Of a stretch of DNA of 30,611 nucleotides, positions 1 through 6,284 are shown one piece after another. Origin of the DNA: Bacillota bacterium (GTDB lineage: Bacteria; Bacillota; Clostridia; Acetivibrionales; DSM-1351); contig JAEZUC010000175.1 of NCBI GenBank assembly GCA_023443515.1, positions 1-30,611 of the forward strand, given 5' to 3'. Under the pieces are notes generated by a model. It saw only the letters and a list, made by a program, of their open reading frames with translations, was not told the DNA's origin and searched no databases. A program made the translations under genes and the position numbers. Each line of letters begins with the position of its first letter. Within the stretch, counting starts at the first letter, position 1.

Positions 1-61
1 AGCAACCACACCAGCTGGTAGTTATGCTTCAGGATATGTTCTTATGAGATACTTTGTATAA
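1..61 (+). CDS. 3' end of an unidentified protein gene (partial)
   Basis: An open frame enters the window (first full codon at 2) and ends with TAA at 59-61. The visible tail reads ATPAGSYASGYVLMRYFV. A terminator hairpin follows 25 bases later, which supports a real gene end. Eighteen residues are too few to name a family. It lies outside the integrated element, so it belongs to the chromosome. Confidence 0.5.
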   Translation, partial: ATTPAGSYASGYVLMRYFV

Positions 62-87
62 ATTTATTTCAATTAATTTAATTGTAA

Positions 88-136
88 AAAGGACATTAAT
101 TTTGAAATTTTTCTTCAAAATAGTGTCCATTTTTTT
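88..136 (+). terminator. Intrinsic terminator of the partial gene at 1-61
   Basis: GGACA...TGTCC arms (91-95 and 124-128) extend inward through AATTTTGAA/TTCAAAATA-type pairing. A run of seven T follows at 130-136. The position just after the stop at 61 fits rightward termination. Confidence 0.7.
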
Positions 137-148
137 ACTTCTAAAACG

Positions 149-178
149 CTGAAAAGCCTGATAAATCAGGCTTTTCAG
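149..178 (-). terminator. Perfect hairpin, probable original terminator of the tRNA-Ser gene
   Basis: CTGAAAAGCCTGA and TCAGGCTTTTCAG form a perfect 13-bp stem with a 4-base loop. On the minus strand it lies just past the displaced tRNA-Ser 3' end (187) and is followed by CGTTTTAG and later a T run. It probably ended the tRNA transcript before the element integrated. The intact tRNA now uses the hairpin at 10216-10243. Confidence 0.6.
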
Positions 179-186
179 ACAAATTG

Positions 187-244
187 TGGCGGAGAGAGTG
201 GGATTCGAACCCACGGTGAGTTTTACCCCACACACGATTTCCAG
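187..244 (-). pseudogene. Displaced 3' part of tRNA-Ser(GGA)
   Basis: Read on the minus strand, 244 to 187 contains the anticodon loop CTGGAAA, the 3' anticodon stem, the variable arm, the T arm and an encoded CCA end. It matches the intact tRNA at 10258-10348 except for three substitutions. Homology stops abruptly at 244, inside the anticodon stem-loop, where the element begins. Two of the differences are a paired T-stem change (GTGGG/CCCAC here, GAGGG/CCCTC in the intact gene), so this half still folds. It has no 5' half and cannot be a functional tRNA. Confidence 0.9.
223..244. repeat. Left attachment-site core (22-bp direct repeat)
   Basis: This copy is identical over 22 bases to 10294-10315. 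It spans the anticodon loop, the 3' anticodon stem and part of the variable arm of the tRNA. Crossover by tyrosine integrases in tRNA anticodon arms is well known. To the right of 244 the sequence is element DNA, and to the left it is the old tRNA 3' end. Confidence 0.88.
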
Positions 245-309
245 AGTTACGCTTTATTTATTATTTAAGATTATTTGACTATATCTTTCATTATTCAAAC
301 CCTTTATTT

Positions 310-336
310 AAGCCTTCTACGAGGCTTTTATTTCTG
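310..336 (+). terminator. Small hairpin with T-rich tail near the left end of the element
   Basis: AAGCCT (310-315) and AGGCTT (322-327) pair perfectly around a 6-base loop and are followed by TTATTTCT. On the plus strand this resembles a weak intrinsic terminator that would insulate the left junction. No plus-strand gene precedes it inside the element. Confidence 0.4.
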
Positions 337-366
337 TACTTCTTTTCAAACACTTATGCCTTAGCG

Positions 367-405
367 GTTAGAAAATTTCAAAAAGTGTTAGAAGATTTGT
401 TAGAA
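367..405. promoter_or_regulatory. Left arm-type integrase sites (3 x GTTAGAA)
   Basis: GTTAGAA occurs at 367-373, 387-393 and 399-405 in the same orientation. The stretches AGTGTTAGAAG (384-394) and GATTTGTTAGAA (394-405) recur exactly near the right end (10181-10191 and 10161-10172). Short directly repeated sites 100-150 bp inside both att cores are what arm-binding domains of tyrosine integrases recognise. The assignment is inferred from position and repetition. Confidence 0.6.
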
Positions 406-417
406 GGAATGAGTGAT

Positions 418-831
418 TTAGAATGGTAGCATGCTTTCTATTCTGACGCTTTCTTTTTCACTTGGGGTTAAATCCCTCATTACATACTGAGCTGTGGCTA
501 AAACAATTTCTTTGTATGATTCAAAAGCTGTTTTTGAAATTTCAACGCCGTCATGCATATTATTCATAATAGCCATAATGTGTTTAAGGAACAAAAATGG
601 GTTGGTAAATTCCGACAGTTCTTTCCATCCGTCTGAGCCGTTGCCAGCTACTCTATTTTCCTGAAGAATGTCATCACATTTACCTTTACAGCAAGTATAT
701 ATATCAGTTATTTTATTATTTTTTATATCTTCTACAAGCACAACAATACTCATGCCAATATCTTCAAAAAGGTTTTTTCCACAATGGGCACATTTCAAAA
801 CCATATCTTCGCTATATAACTTTGTTGCCAT
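418..831 (-). CDS. Small zinc-finger protein of unknown function
   Basis: This is a 137-aa protein starting MATKLYSEDM. The frame is open upstream to 879, but the ATG at 829-831 is preferred because AGAAGGG lies just upstream (about 843-849). Near the N-terminus a C-x2-C pair (CAHC) and later CC-x3-C (CCKGKC) could bind one zinc ion. The rest is helical and charged with no family I recognise. It follows the 849-1139 gene by 17 bases, so the two are probably one operon. The gene product is cytoplasmic as no signal or membrane segment is seen. It lies next to the left end of the element, where accessory genes are common. Confidence 0.7.
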   Translation of the reverse strand: MATKLYSEDMVLKCAHCGKNLFEDIGMSIVVLVEDIKNNKITDIYTCCKGKCDDILQENRVAGNGSDGWKELSEFTNPFLFLKHIMAIMNNMHDGVEISKTAFESYKEIVLATAQYVMRDLTPSEKESVRIESMLPF

Positions 832-848
832 ACAATCACTTACCCTTC

Positions 849-1139
849 TTAATAGTTTAAGTATTCTTCTGCTCCACACACTTTACATTTCCTTCTGGCT
901 TTACTCGACCATTTTTCTTTCACAAATTTAACCATGTTTTCATTACATTTTGAACATGTGCCATACTTATTCTGACCGATACAGTAAACCATGTATGTAT
1001 CTTGTGGAAACTCGTAATCATGGGTGGATTTTTTATAAGTATCTATTAATTGACACAAACCACTCTCTAATAATTGATTTGCTTCATTATCATCTGCCTC
1101 AATTACTCTAAATACTGGATATTCCATATTGTTGTCCAT
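849..1139 (-). CDS. Small zinc-ribbon protein of unknown function
   Basis: This is a 96-aa protein, first gene of the two-gene minus-strand unit at the left end of the element. A GTG at 1149-1151 is in frame but lies inside the SD sequence GAGGAGGTG, so the ATG at 1137-1139 is chosen. The C-terminal third carries C-x2-C (CSKC) and C-x2-C (CKVC) about 25 residues apart, a typical zinc-ribbon spacing, with lysine/arginine-rich sequence between them. This could contact nucleic acid or another protein. The N-terminal half is acidic. No named family is recognised. Confidence 0.72.
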   Translation of the reverse strand: MDNNMEYPVFRVIEADDNEANQLLESGLCQLIDTYKKSTHDYEFPQDTYMVYCIGQNKYGTCSKCNENMVKFVKEKWSSKARRKCKVCGAEEYLNY

Positions 1140-1470
1140 TAAAGCTGACACCTCCTCTCATATTTAGTAATATTATCCATTACAGTTCAAAAACCTTTTT
1201 TAGTAGATAGATGTAACTCCTCTTTTCGTATTAAGTTTTATCATTGGAATAAGTTTGTATTGATTACTAAGGATAGATAGATTATGTAGAACACTAAAAA
1301 ATCACATCTAGACACATATCAATGTTATTGAACGATTCGAGTTACTTGTTTTTAACTGTCTATAGTTATTGGTCTTTCTGCTTTGTAGAAGGAGCTTAAC
1401 ATATAAATATTACACATATTCTTCTAAACCATTGATATTAATGCATTTGTTCGATGTAGTTAACGAGGCA
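1140..1470. other. Intergenic region without a recognised gene
   Basis: Apart from the SD of the 849-1139 gene at its left edge, no convincing ORF, hairpin or strong promoter was found here. A TTGAAC-like minus-strand element (1185-1190) could be a weak -35 for the zinc-finger pair, but a good -10 at the right distance is lacking. Confidence 0.4.
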
Positions 1471-1764
1471 CTATTTATGTAATAAATTAAAAACCATCCG
1501 ACAATCTAAAAATCCTTGATTATAAAAGAAGTTTTGATAATCAACTGAGAGCTTCTCATATAAACTGTCAAGCTGTAAGATTAAAGCATAAGTTTCTCTT
1601 GGTAATAATTGTTCCAGCTTCTTTAGAATAGTAGTGTATTGACTGTAAAAGTCGGAATATTGAGAGGACTTGATAAATTCATTACTCAGGTCATTAATCC
1701 TATCCTCTATACATGATAAAATAAAGCTCTCTATATTCTTATCGTCATCATAGCCAAAAAACAT
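1471..1764 (-). CDS. DUF6809-like small protein
   Basis: This is a 97-aa acidic, mostly helical protein. The central pattern LLPRETYALILQLDSLYEKL and the terminal QGFLDCRMVFNLL resemble the DUF6809 proteins common in clostridial mobile elements, where a 'GF..G...M' helix ends the protein. That match is from memory and function is unknown. The ATG at 1762-1764 is preceded by TTGGAGGGAA, a strong SD that lies in the 3' arm of a perfect hairpin (1771-1798). Upstream are an intrinsic terminator (1802-1836), a structured RNA and a promoter (1991-2019), so expression appears gated at both transcription and translation. Confidence 0.7.
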   Translation of the reverse strand: MFFGYDDDKNIESFILSCIEDRINDLSNEFIKSSQYSDFYSQYTTILKKLEQLLPRETYALILQLDSLYEKLSVDYQNFFYNQGFLDCRMVFNLLHK

Positions 1765-1770
1765 ATATAT

Positions 1771-1798
1771 TTCCCTCCAAAAGAAAAATTGGAGGGAA
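1771..1798 (-). promoter_or_regulatory. SD-sequestering hairpin before the DUF6809-like gene
   Basis: TTCCCTCCAA (1771-1780) and TTGGAGGGAA (1789-1798) form a perfect 10-bp stem with an 8-base loop. In the minus-strand transcript the 3' arm is TTGGAGGGAA, the SD for the ATG at 1764. The folded form would hide the ribosome site. Repression by the hairpin is inferred. Confidence 0.65.
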
Positions 1799-1801
1799 AA
1801 T

Positions 1802-1836
1802 TAAAAAGTGCGGATAGGTATAACCCTACACGCACT
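1802..1836 (-). terminator. Intrinsic terminator upstream of the DUF6809-like gene
   Basis: AGTGCG (1807-1812) pairs with CGCACT (1831-1836), with an inner TAGG/CCTA stem. On the minus strand it is followed by TTTTTAATTTT. It lies between the promoter at 1991-2019 and the coding start at 1764, as a transcription attenuator would. Confidence 0.65.
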
Positions 1837-1984
1837 AGTAATTGCAAAAAGAAATAAAACCAAGTATAATAAAAACTGGTTGCTGTGGTGGATGAAAATC
1901 CATACGTGTGGGTGGTAATGCACCTGCATGAGTTTCTAAGTGCTACCAACACTTAGAAATCACGGCAACTATTTAATTTTCCCT
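1802..1984 (-). ncRNA. Structured leader or small RNA, unassigned family
   Basis: A minus-strand transcript starting near 1984 would first fold a closed multi-branched structure. A 9-position closing helix (1961-1969 with 1879-1887, one mismatch) encloses three hairpins: a perfect 10-bp stem (1933-1942/1950-1959), a GGTG/CACC stem near 1911-1924, and a GGAT/ATCC stem near 1890-1901. A U-rich linker and an intrinsic terminator (1802-1836) follow. It could be a stand-alone small RNA of about 180 nt or an attenuating leader of the gene at 1471-1764. On the plus strand the mismatch would be a G-U wobble and one loop would be GAAA, so the strand is not fully certain. Confidence 0.55.
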
Positions 1985-1990
1985 AAAAAG

Positions 1991-2019
1991 ATTATATCCA
2001 TTATAGGAGAATTTTGCAA
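1991..2019 (-). promoter_or_regulatory. SigA-type promoter for the structured RNA
   Basis: On the minus strand TTGCAA (2014-2019) and TATAAT (1991-1996) are separated by 17 bases. The expected start is near 1984, just before the multi-branched fold. Confidence 0.65.
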
Positions 2020-2166
2020 GATGTTTATATTGCGTGTTCATTTAAACCTTTATTGTTTAACTTGTATAGAATTCTTAAATAAAAATGTTATCATACTTAC
2101 TTATAATAACATATTTTCCGTTTTAAGTTGTATTCTAATCTACTAAATTACCATATTATTGAACGA

Positions 2167-2189
2167 GGAAATACTGGCCAGTAAGTTCC
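2167..2189. promoter_or_regulatory. Palindromic operator-like site upstream of the DUF1906 gene
   Basis: TACTGGCCAGTA (2172-2183) is a perfect 12-base palindrome flanked by GGAA and TTCC, giving a near-symmetric 23-base site 32 bases before the ATG at 2221. It resembles a dimeric repressor operator. No ligand or regulator is identifiable. Confidence 0.4.
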
Positions 2190-2220
2190 AATAAATACAA
2201 GCGAAAGAAAGGTGTCTATA

Positions 2221-2829
2221 ATGAGTTTAGGTTTAGATTGTTTTTCAAACTGTACGAATATGGCGAGCACACTTAAAAGTAAAGGTTATGACTTCATATG
2301 TCGCTATTACAATGTTAATAATGCATCAAAAAACTTGACACAGTCAGAAGCAAAAGCACTTTCAAATGCGGGTCTTTATATTGTTGCTATATGGGAGAAC
2401 GGATACCCAACTAGTGACTCTTATTTTTCAAAAAGTCAAGGCAAAACTGATGGGGCTAAAGCCTACAGTTATGCAAAAAATACAATAGGTCAACCAAGTG
2501 GCACTCCTATATATTTTGCTGTTGACTATGATGCTTCAACATCTGCAATACAAGGTGCTATAAAAAATTATTTCGATGGAGTAAGCGAAGCCTTTGAAGA
2601 AGCAGGAAGTAATTACGTAATTGGAGTGTATGGCTCTGGAGCTGTTTGTGAGTATATATTTGGACATGTTGCTGCTGTACTTTACACCTGGCTGGCAAAT
2701 GCTACTGGTTGGTCTGGCTATAGCGATTACACATCATGGCACATAAAACAAGGAAGTTTAATTACAATTAACAATGTACAATTCGATAAAGATACTGGTA
2801 GTGGTGATGCAGGAGGATTTAAAATTTAA
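2221..2829 (+). CDS. DUF1906 (Rv2525c-like) glycoside-hydrolase-like protein
   Basis: This is a 202-aa protein. The ATG at 2221 follows AAAGGTG by 6 bases and is preferred over the in-frame GTG at 2212, which sits in the SD. The opening GLDCFSN, the internal IYFAVDYD and the late W...KQG / FD motifs match the DUF1906 TIM-barrel family, related in fold to GH25 lysozyme-type enzymes. Members are often single-domain or attached to cell-wall-binding repeats in phages and Firmicutes. This one has no signal peptide and no binding repeats. A role in peptidoglycan cleavage is likely by family but not proved. It is lone cargo in the element with its own upstream palindrome. Confidence 0.82.
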   Translation: MSLGLDCFSNCTNMASTLKSKGYDFICRYYNVNNASKNLTQSEAKALSNAGLYIVAIWENGYPTSDSYFSKSQGKTDGAKAYSYAKNTIGQPSGTPIYFAVDYDASTSAIQGAIKNYFDGVSEAFEEAGSNYVIGVYGSGAVCEYIFGHVAAVLYTWLANATGWSGYSDYTSWHIKQGSLITINNVQFDKDTGSGDAGGFKI

Positions 2830-2841
2830 TAAATGAAATAA

Positions 2842-2947
2842 AAAATCGCCTTTTGGCAAAAGGTAGCATTACTACTTGTAGGAAATAGTTTAAATAATAA
2901 ACTGTATATTACGAGGAGAAGCCTATTAAAAGCCAAAAGGGGATTTT
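2842..2947. repeat. Imperfect inverted repeat bracketing small hairpins
   Basis: AAAATCGCCTTTTGG (2842-2856) and CCAAAAGGGGATTTT (2933-2947) are inverted copies with one mismatch. Inside lie CCTTTTGGCAAAAGG (a 6-bp hairpin) and AGTTTA/TAAACT. It lies between two convergent genes (2829 and 2964). It may work as a bidirectional terminator or be a small non-coding repeat. No target-site duplication was seen. Confidence 0.4.
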
Positions 2948-2963
2948 CATATTTATATTAAAA

Positions 2964-3524
2964 TCATTTTTTATGATAAATGTTATTAATATCCTTTGGG
3001 ATATCCTTTTTATTTACTTTAACTATATTTACATAAACGTTGAGTATATTATCAATATTCTGTGCATAAATACCATTTGAAATTCCAATATTAGTTTTAA
3101 TATATTCTGGTATCAAATTTTTTTTATCATCTTCTAAAAAAGTTTTTATATCTGCTGCGATAGAATACATCTCTTGTGGTGGAAATAGTGGACTAAATAC
3201 AAGACAATCTTTTGTATAATCTACATTTATATAGTACTGTATTCCTGGTACATATTTATCCATAAAATCATGCCAGTCCTTATCTGTTTCTATTACATAT
3301 GATTTATGTGGATAAGTATCAATTTTATCGAAATTCAGAGCTACAAAACCTCTAAAAAAGTATTCAAATTTTATGTTTGATGAACTCGACGAAGATACAG
3401 TAGCGGTGCTTTCTGATATCTCTTTGCTATTCAAACTTTTTTTATTATTTGCTCCTTGATAAGTACATGAAACAGATATTACTGTGAATATAATTGCCAC
3501 AACCAATGAAATAGCTTTTTTCAT
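2964..3524 (-). CDS. Secreted lipoprotein of unknown function
   Basis: This is a 186-aa protein with a typical lipoprotein signal: MKK, a hydrophobic core to about residue 17, and a lipobox ending VSVSC-like (ISVSC) with the lipidated Cys at residue 20. A Ser/Lys-rich linker (about 22-50) precedes a globular part of about 135 residues rich in Tyr, Asp and Ile. No family is recognised. The ATG is preceded by AAAGGAG with good spacing. It would be anchored on the outer face of the membrane. It lies convergent to the DUF1906 gene inside the element and is presumably accessory cargo. Confidence 0.75.
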   Translation of the reverse strand: MKKAISLVVAIIFTVISVSCTYQGANNKKSLNSKEISESTATVSSSSSSNIKFEYFFRGFVALNFDKIDTYPHKSYVIETDKDWHDFMDKYVPGIQYYINVDYTKDCLVFSPLFPPQEMYSIAADIKTFLEDDKKNLIPEYIKTNIGISNGIYAQNIDNILNVYVNIVKVNKKDIPKDINNIYHKK

Positions 3525-3563
3525 TTAATCAGCTCCTTTATGCAAAAAATATATTATTTACAT

Positions 3564-3598
3564 ATTATACCATAAAATAAAAACAGAAAGAGTGTCAA
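3564..3598 (-). promoter_or_regulatory. Probable promoter of the lipoprotein gene
   Basis: On the minus strand TTGACA lies at 3593-3598. TATGGT at 3569-3574 (18-base spacer) and TATAAT at 3564-3569 (23-base spacer, too long) are overlapping -10 candidates, so the exact -10 is unclear. Confidence 0.4.
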
Positions 3599-3702
3599 AT
3601 TGGTAACAATTTCAATAAGCTAACACTACAGAATAAGTTTGGGGTGTAAAAGAAAACAATTCTTTTCGTTTACAAATTATTAATACTCTCATATACCCAC
3701 TT

Positions 3703-3724
3703 TTAGCAGAAAATTAGCAGAAAA
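3703..3724. repeat. Perfect tandem 11-bp repeat upstream of the serine recombinase
   Basis: TTAGCAGAAAA occurs twice head to tail (3703-3713 and 3714-3724), one helical turn apart. It is flanked by ATACCC (3693-3698) and GGGTAT (3737-3742). It lies in the 329-base spacer between the lipoprotein and recombinase genes, which otherwise holds only promoter elements. It may be a protein-binding iteron or half of a recombination site. Confidence 0.5.
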
Positions 3725-3785
3725 ACATGGGTTTGAGGGTATTTTTATTGGATAGAATGTAAAGGAAATTATTCATACCTTTTTG

Positions 3786-3814
3786 TTTACAATTAGCTTT
3801 ATTTATGATAATAT
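3786..3814 (+). promoter_or_regulatory. SigA-type promoter of the serine recombinase gene
   Basis: TTTACA (3786-3791), a 17-base spacer and TAATAT (3809-3814) lie 40 bases before the ATG at 3854. Confidence 0.6.
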
Positions 3815-3853
3815 ATAGGTGAAGTTAATAATAAATGGAATGGTGAAGAAAAT

Positions 3854-4450
3854 ATGATTTATGGATACGCGAGATGCTCAACTAATGAAACTAAGCAGGA
3901 TATTACAAGGCAGACAAGAGAATTGAAGTCACAGGGAGTGACCGAGAACAATATATATCTTGAATATGAATCTGGAACTAAGGCAGATAGAGAACAATTG
4001 AAGAGGCTTATGGATAAGGTTCAAACAGGAGATACTATTGTAGCCACTGAGGTATCCAGAATCACACGTTCAACTAAGCAACTATGTGAGATTATAGAGT
4101 TTGCAAAGGAAAGAAAAATCAAATTAATTCTAGGTAACTTTATTGTTGATTGTAGTAAGGAACTTGACCCAATGACAGAAGGTATGCTGAAAATGATGGG
4201 AGTTTTCAGTGAACTGGAACGAAATATCATAAGCCAAAGAGTTAAAAGCGGTATGGCTAATGCAAAAGCAAAAGGTTCTATTGTTGGCAGACCTACAACT
4301 ACAATTGAAGATATACCTGCAAGCGTTATTAAAGCATACGACCTACTAAGGAACGGTAAAATTAATAAATCTGAATGTGCTAGAATGTGCGATATATCAA
4401 GACCATCATTAGATAAGTATATTAAGATACTTGGAAAGGCTAACCAATAG
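3854..4450 (+). CDS. Serine recombinase, resolvase/invertase type
   Basis: This is a 198-aa protein, the usual size of Tn3-type resolvases and Hin/Gin-type invertases. The N-terminal catalytic domain opens IYGYARCST, with Ser9 as the expected nucleophile. SRITRS (68-73) supplies the paired arginines, with Ser where many members have Asp. The segment FSELERNIISQRVKSGMA (about 115-135) is the long dimerisation helix. A C-terminal helix-turn-helix (about 172-195) would bind the crossover site. It acts as a dimer or tetramer to invert or resolve DNA. It has its own promoter and terminator, so it is a separate unit in the element. Its substrate site is unknown. The tandem repeat at 3703-3724 is a candidate. 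Confidence 0.9.
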   Translation: MIYGYARCSTNETKQDITRQTRELKSQGVTENNIYLEYESGTKADREQLKRLMDKVQTGDTIVATEVSRITRSTKQLCEIIEFAKERKIKLILGNFIVDCSKELDPMTEGMLKMMGVFSELERNIISQRVKSGMANAKAKGSIVGRPTTTIEDIPASVIKAYDLLRNGKINKSECARMCDISRPSLDKYIKILGKANQ

Positions 4451-4466
4451 AACGGTTAGCTTTTTT
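4439..4466 (+). terminator. Intrinsic terminator of the serine recombinase gene
   Basis: GCTAACC (4439-4445) and GGTTAGC (4454-4460) pair around an 8-base loop and are followed by six T. The 5' arm overlaps the end of the coding sequence (stop 4448-4450). Confidence 0.85.
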
Positions 4467-4599
4467 CATTACTCCATTTTTCAAAATGAAAATATAGCAA
4501 ATATCAAAAATTCCCACAGATAAAAATTGACATTATATTATTGCATATTCAGAGTAATGAAGATACAATTGAGGTAAAAAATGCCAATGGAGGTTTGCA

Positions 4600-5673
4600 A
4601 TGAAGATAATACAAGAATTCAAAGATTCTGTTGTAGTAGAATGTGATATATGTAAACATAAAATAACAATAAACAGAGATTCAATGTTCCTAGAATTAGG
4701 TAAGTATAAGGGGAATTTTAAATGTGAATGTGGTAACCAATGCTACTGCTTAGATATAACCTCCCCTTATTTTAAAAGTGTTCAAACAATTAATGATTCT
4801 AAAGACCCAAAAGGAACAATTGGTTGTTTGACTGCAATTGGTGGATTTGTTTTAGCTCTTATTACTGCTTTAGTTTTTGATAATTTGGGTGTTGGTATAG
4901 TCATTCTTATTGTTATGGGGATAATTGGGTGGGTATTGGTAAAGACAGGTGATGAAGAAAAACGCCTAAGAAAGCAAAATCTTGAAAAAGAAAATTCAAG
5001 AAGAGTCGAGGACAAATATAAGGAAATCAAAAAAAATATGGATATTCCTTCTGATTCAAAAAAGGTTAAGTATAAGAATGGTTATGCAGACATTACCAGA
5101 GCAGAAAACTTTATGTGGATTGATAATGAAACTCTATGTTTTTTCCCTGCTGATTGTATCGCATCAGAAATCGATAAAGCTAAGGTTTACAAAATTTCAC
5201 TTGATAGAATTGAGTATTATGCAACAAGAGGTGAAATTGTTCATGAAAATAAAATCACTGGTGGCGGAGGTGGTGGAAGTTCGGTAAAAGGTGCTGTAGT
5301 TGGTGGAGTAATTGCAGGTGGAGCAGGGGCAGTAATCGGTAGTAGAAAGAAAACAGACCCTATTAAGTCAGAATTAATTACTCATGATAATAGGGAAACG
5401 TTCCTTAATTTTTTTGATGACAATAAAGTAAAGCACTCAATGTTCTTTGAATTTAAGGATTATGATATTTTTAAACAGTTAATTCCTGAAAAAGATTATA
5501 ACATTGTGAGCACTATACAAACAAATTCAATTATAAGCAAGGTTATCAATGAAAGTAAATCCGCTAATGTAACAGACCAAATACGAGAACTAGCAAAATT
5601 AAAGGATGAAGGAATATTAACTGAGGAAGAATTTGCTGAGAAGAAGAAAGCTTTACTTGATAAAATTGGTTAA
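4600..5673 (+). CDS. Membrane zinc-ribbon protein with C-terminal SHOCT domain
   Basis: This is a 357-aa protein. The N-terminus holds C15-x2-C18 and C42-x-C44...C48, a probable zinc ribbon. Residues about 76-118 form two hydrophobic segments, then a charged helix (about 122-150). A middle domain (about 155-215) is followed by a Gly-rich stretch with GAVVGGVIAGGAGAVIG, a glycine-zipper-like hydrophobic segment. The last 30 residues (IRELAKLKDEGILTEEEFAE) are a SHOCT motif, known as a short oligomerisation module at protein ends. The ATG follows GGAGG by 6 bases. It leads a three-gene run (4600-6662) with tight spacing. Function is unknown. It may act as a membrane sensor or pore partner for the two downstream proteins. 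Confidence 0.75.
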   Translation: MKIIQEFKDSVVVECDICKHKITINRDSMFLELGKYKGNFKCECGNQCYCLDITSPYFKSVQTINDSKDPKGTIGCLTAIGGFVLALITALVFDNLGVGIVILIVMGIIGWVLVKTGDEEKRLRKQNLEKENSRRVEDKYKEIKKNMDIPSDSKKVKYKNGYADITRAENFMWIDNETLCFFPADCIASEIDKAKVYKISLDRIEYYATRGEIVHENKITGGGGGGSSVKGAVVGGVIAGGAGAVIGSRKKTDPIKSELITHDNRETFLNFFDDNKVKHSMFFEFKDYDIFKQLIPEKDYNIVSTIQTNSIISKVINESKSANVTDQIRELAKLKDEGILTEEEFAEKKKALLDKIG

Positions 5674-5691
5674 ATATATGGAGGAATCAAA

Positions 5692-6279
5692 TTGAAGGTA
5701 ATATCAGATAATGACTATTTTGTTTACGAAAATCAAAAAATAAATGTACTTCTCCAAAGATATATCTATGACAAAGGAGAATATGGAGACAAATTTGAAT
5801 TTGACTATAAAAATAATACAGTGTTTATGTTCTATGAAGAAGATAAATCATGGTATCAATTGGCTCAAACTATATGCAAATTGATTGATATGCAAGGATA
5901 TGAAGGGTATAAAACATTTTATGAGTACTATCAAGAAAAGAAGCGAATAGAGAAAAAATATATTGTTGTAGATGGAAAAGTGTACAAACCATATATTAAT
6001 GATGATGTTAGGTCTGGAAGCTTGATTTACTATTTTATAAATATGAAAATGTATGATGGTGAATCTTTAGATGGTAGAATAAGTGGGGATGTAGGAAACC
6101 CATTTTATAATGATGTTTATGATAAAGGAAAGTTAATGAATACTTTAAGGCGACGTGTACAAGCTTATTATCAAAAAAATAAAATTCTACCTTCGGATGA
6201 ACATTATATGAAAGATACCACTGAAAAGTATGAAGAAATAACAAAGTGGTATACTGAACACAATATTGAATTGGAGTAA
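5692..6279 (+). CDS. Hypothetical protein, second gene of the SHOCT cassette
   Basis: This is a 195-aa protein that starts with TTG at 5692-5694, supported by GGAGG 7 bases upstream and by the absence of a nearby ATG. It is Tyr/Lys/Asp-rich with no signal peptide, membrane segment or known motif. Its last codons (GAA TTG GAG) also provide the SD of the next gene. It starts 18 bases after the SHOCT gene, so the two are co-transcribed and probably work together. I do not recognise a family. Confidence 0.72.
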   Translation: MKVISDNDYFVYENQKINVLLQRYIYDKGEYGDKFEFDYKNNTVFMFYEEDKSWYQLAQTICKLIDMQGYEGYKTFYEYYQEKKRIEKKYIVVDGKVYKPYINDDVRSGSLIYYFINMKMYDGESLDGRISGDVGNPFYNDVYDKGKLMNTLRRRVQAYYQKNKILPSDEHYMKDTTEKYEEITKWYTEHNIELE

Positions 6280-6284
6280 AGAAT

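Noticed and set aside
29..235. Minus-strand frame of 68 codons at the left edge
   Set aside because: It runs through the displaced tRNA half and two hairpins and has no ribosome site.
1879..1969. Resemblance of the plus strand to group II intron domain V (GGATGAAAATCC...ACGTG) or a T-box sequence (GGGTGGTAA)
   Set aside because: The lower domain V helix does not pair, no intron ORF is present, and no T-box specifier or antiterminator is seen.
1940..2146. Plus-strand frame of 68 codons
   Set aside because: Overlaps the structured RNA and its promoter on the other strand and lacks an SD.
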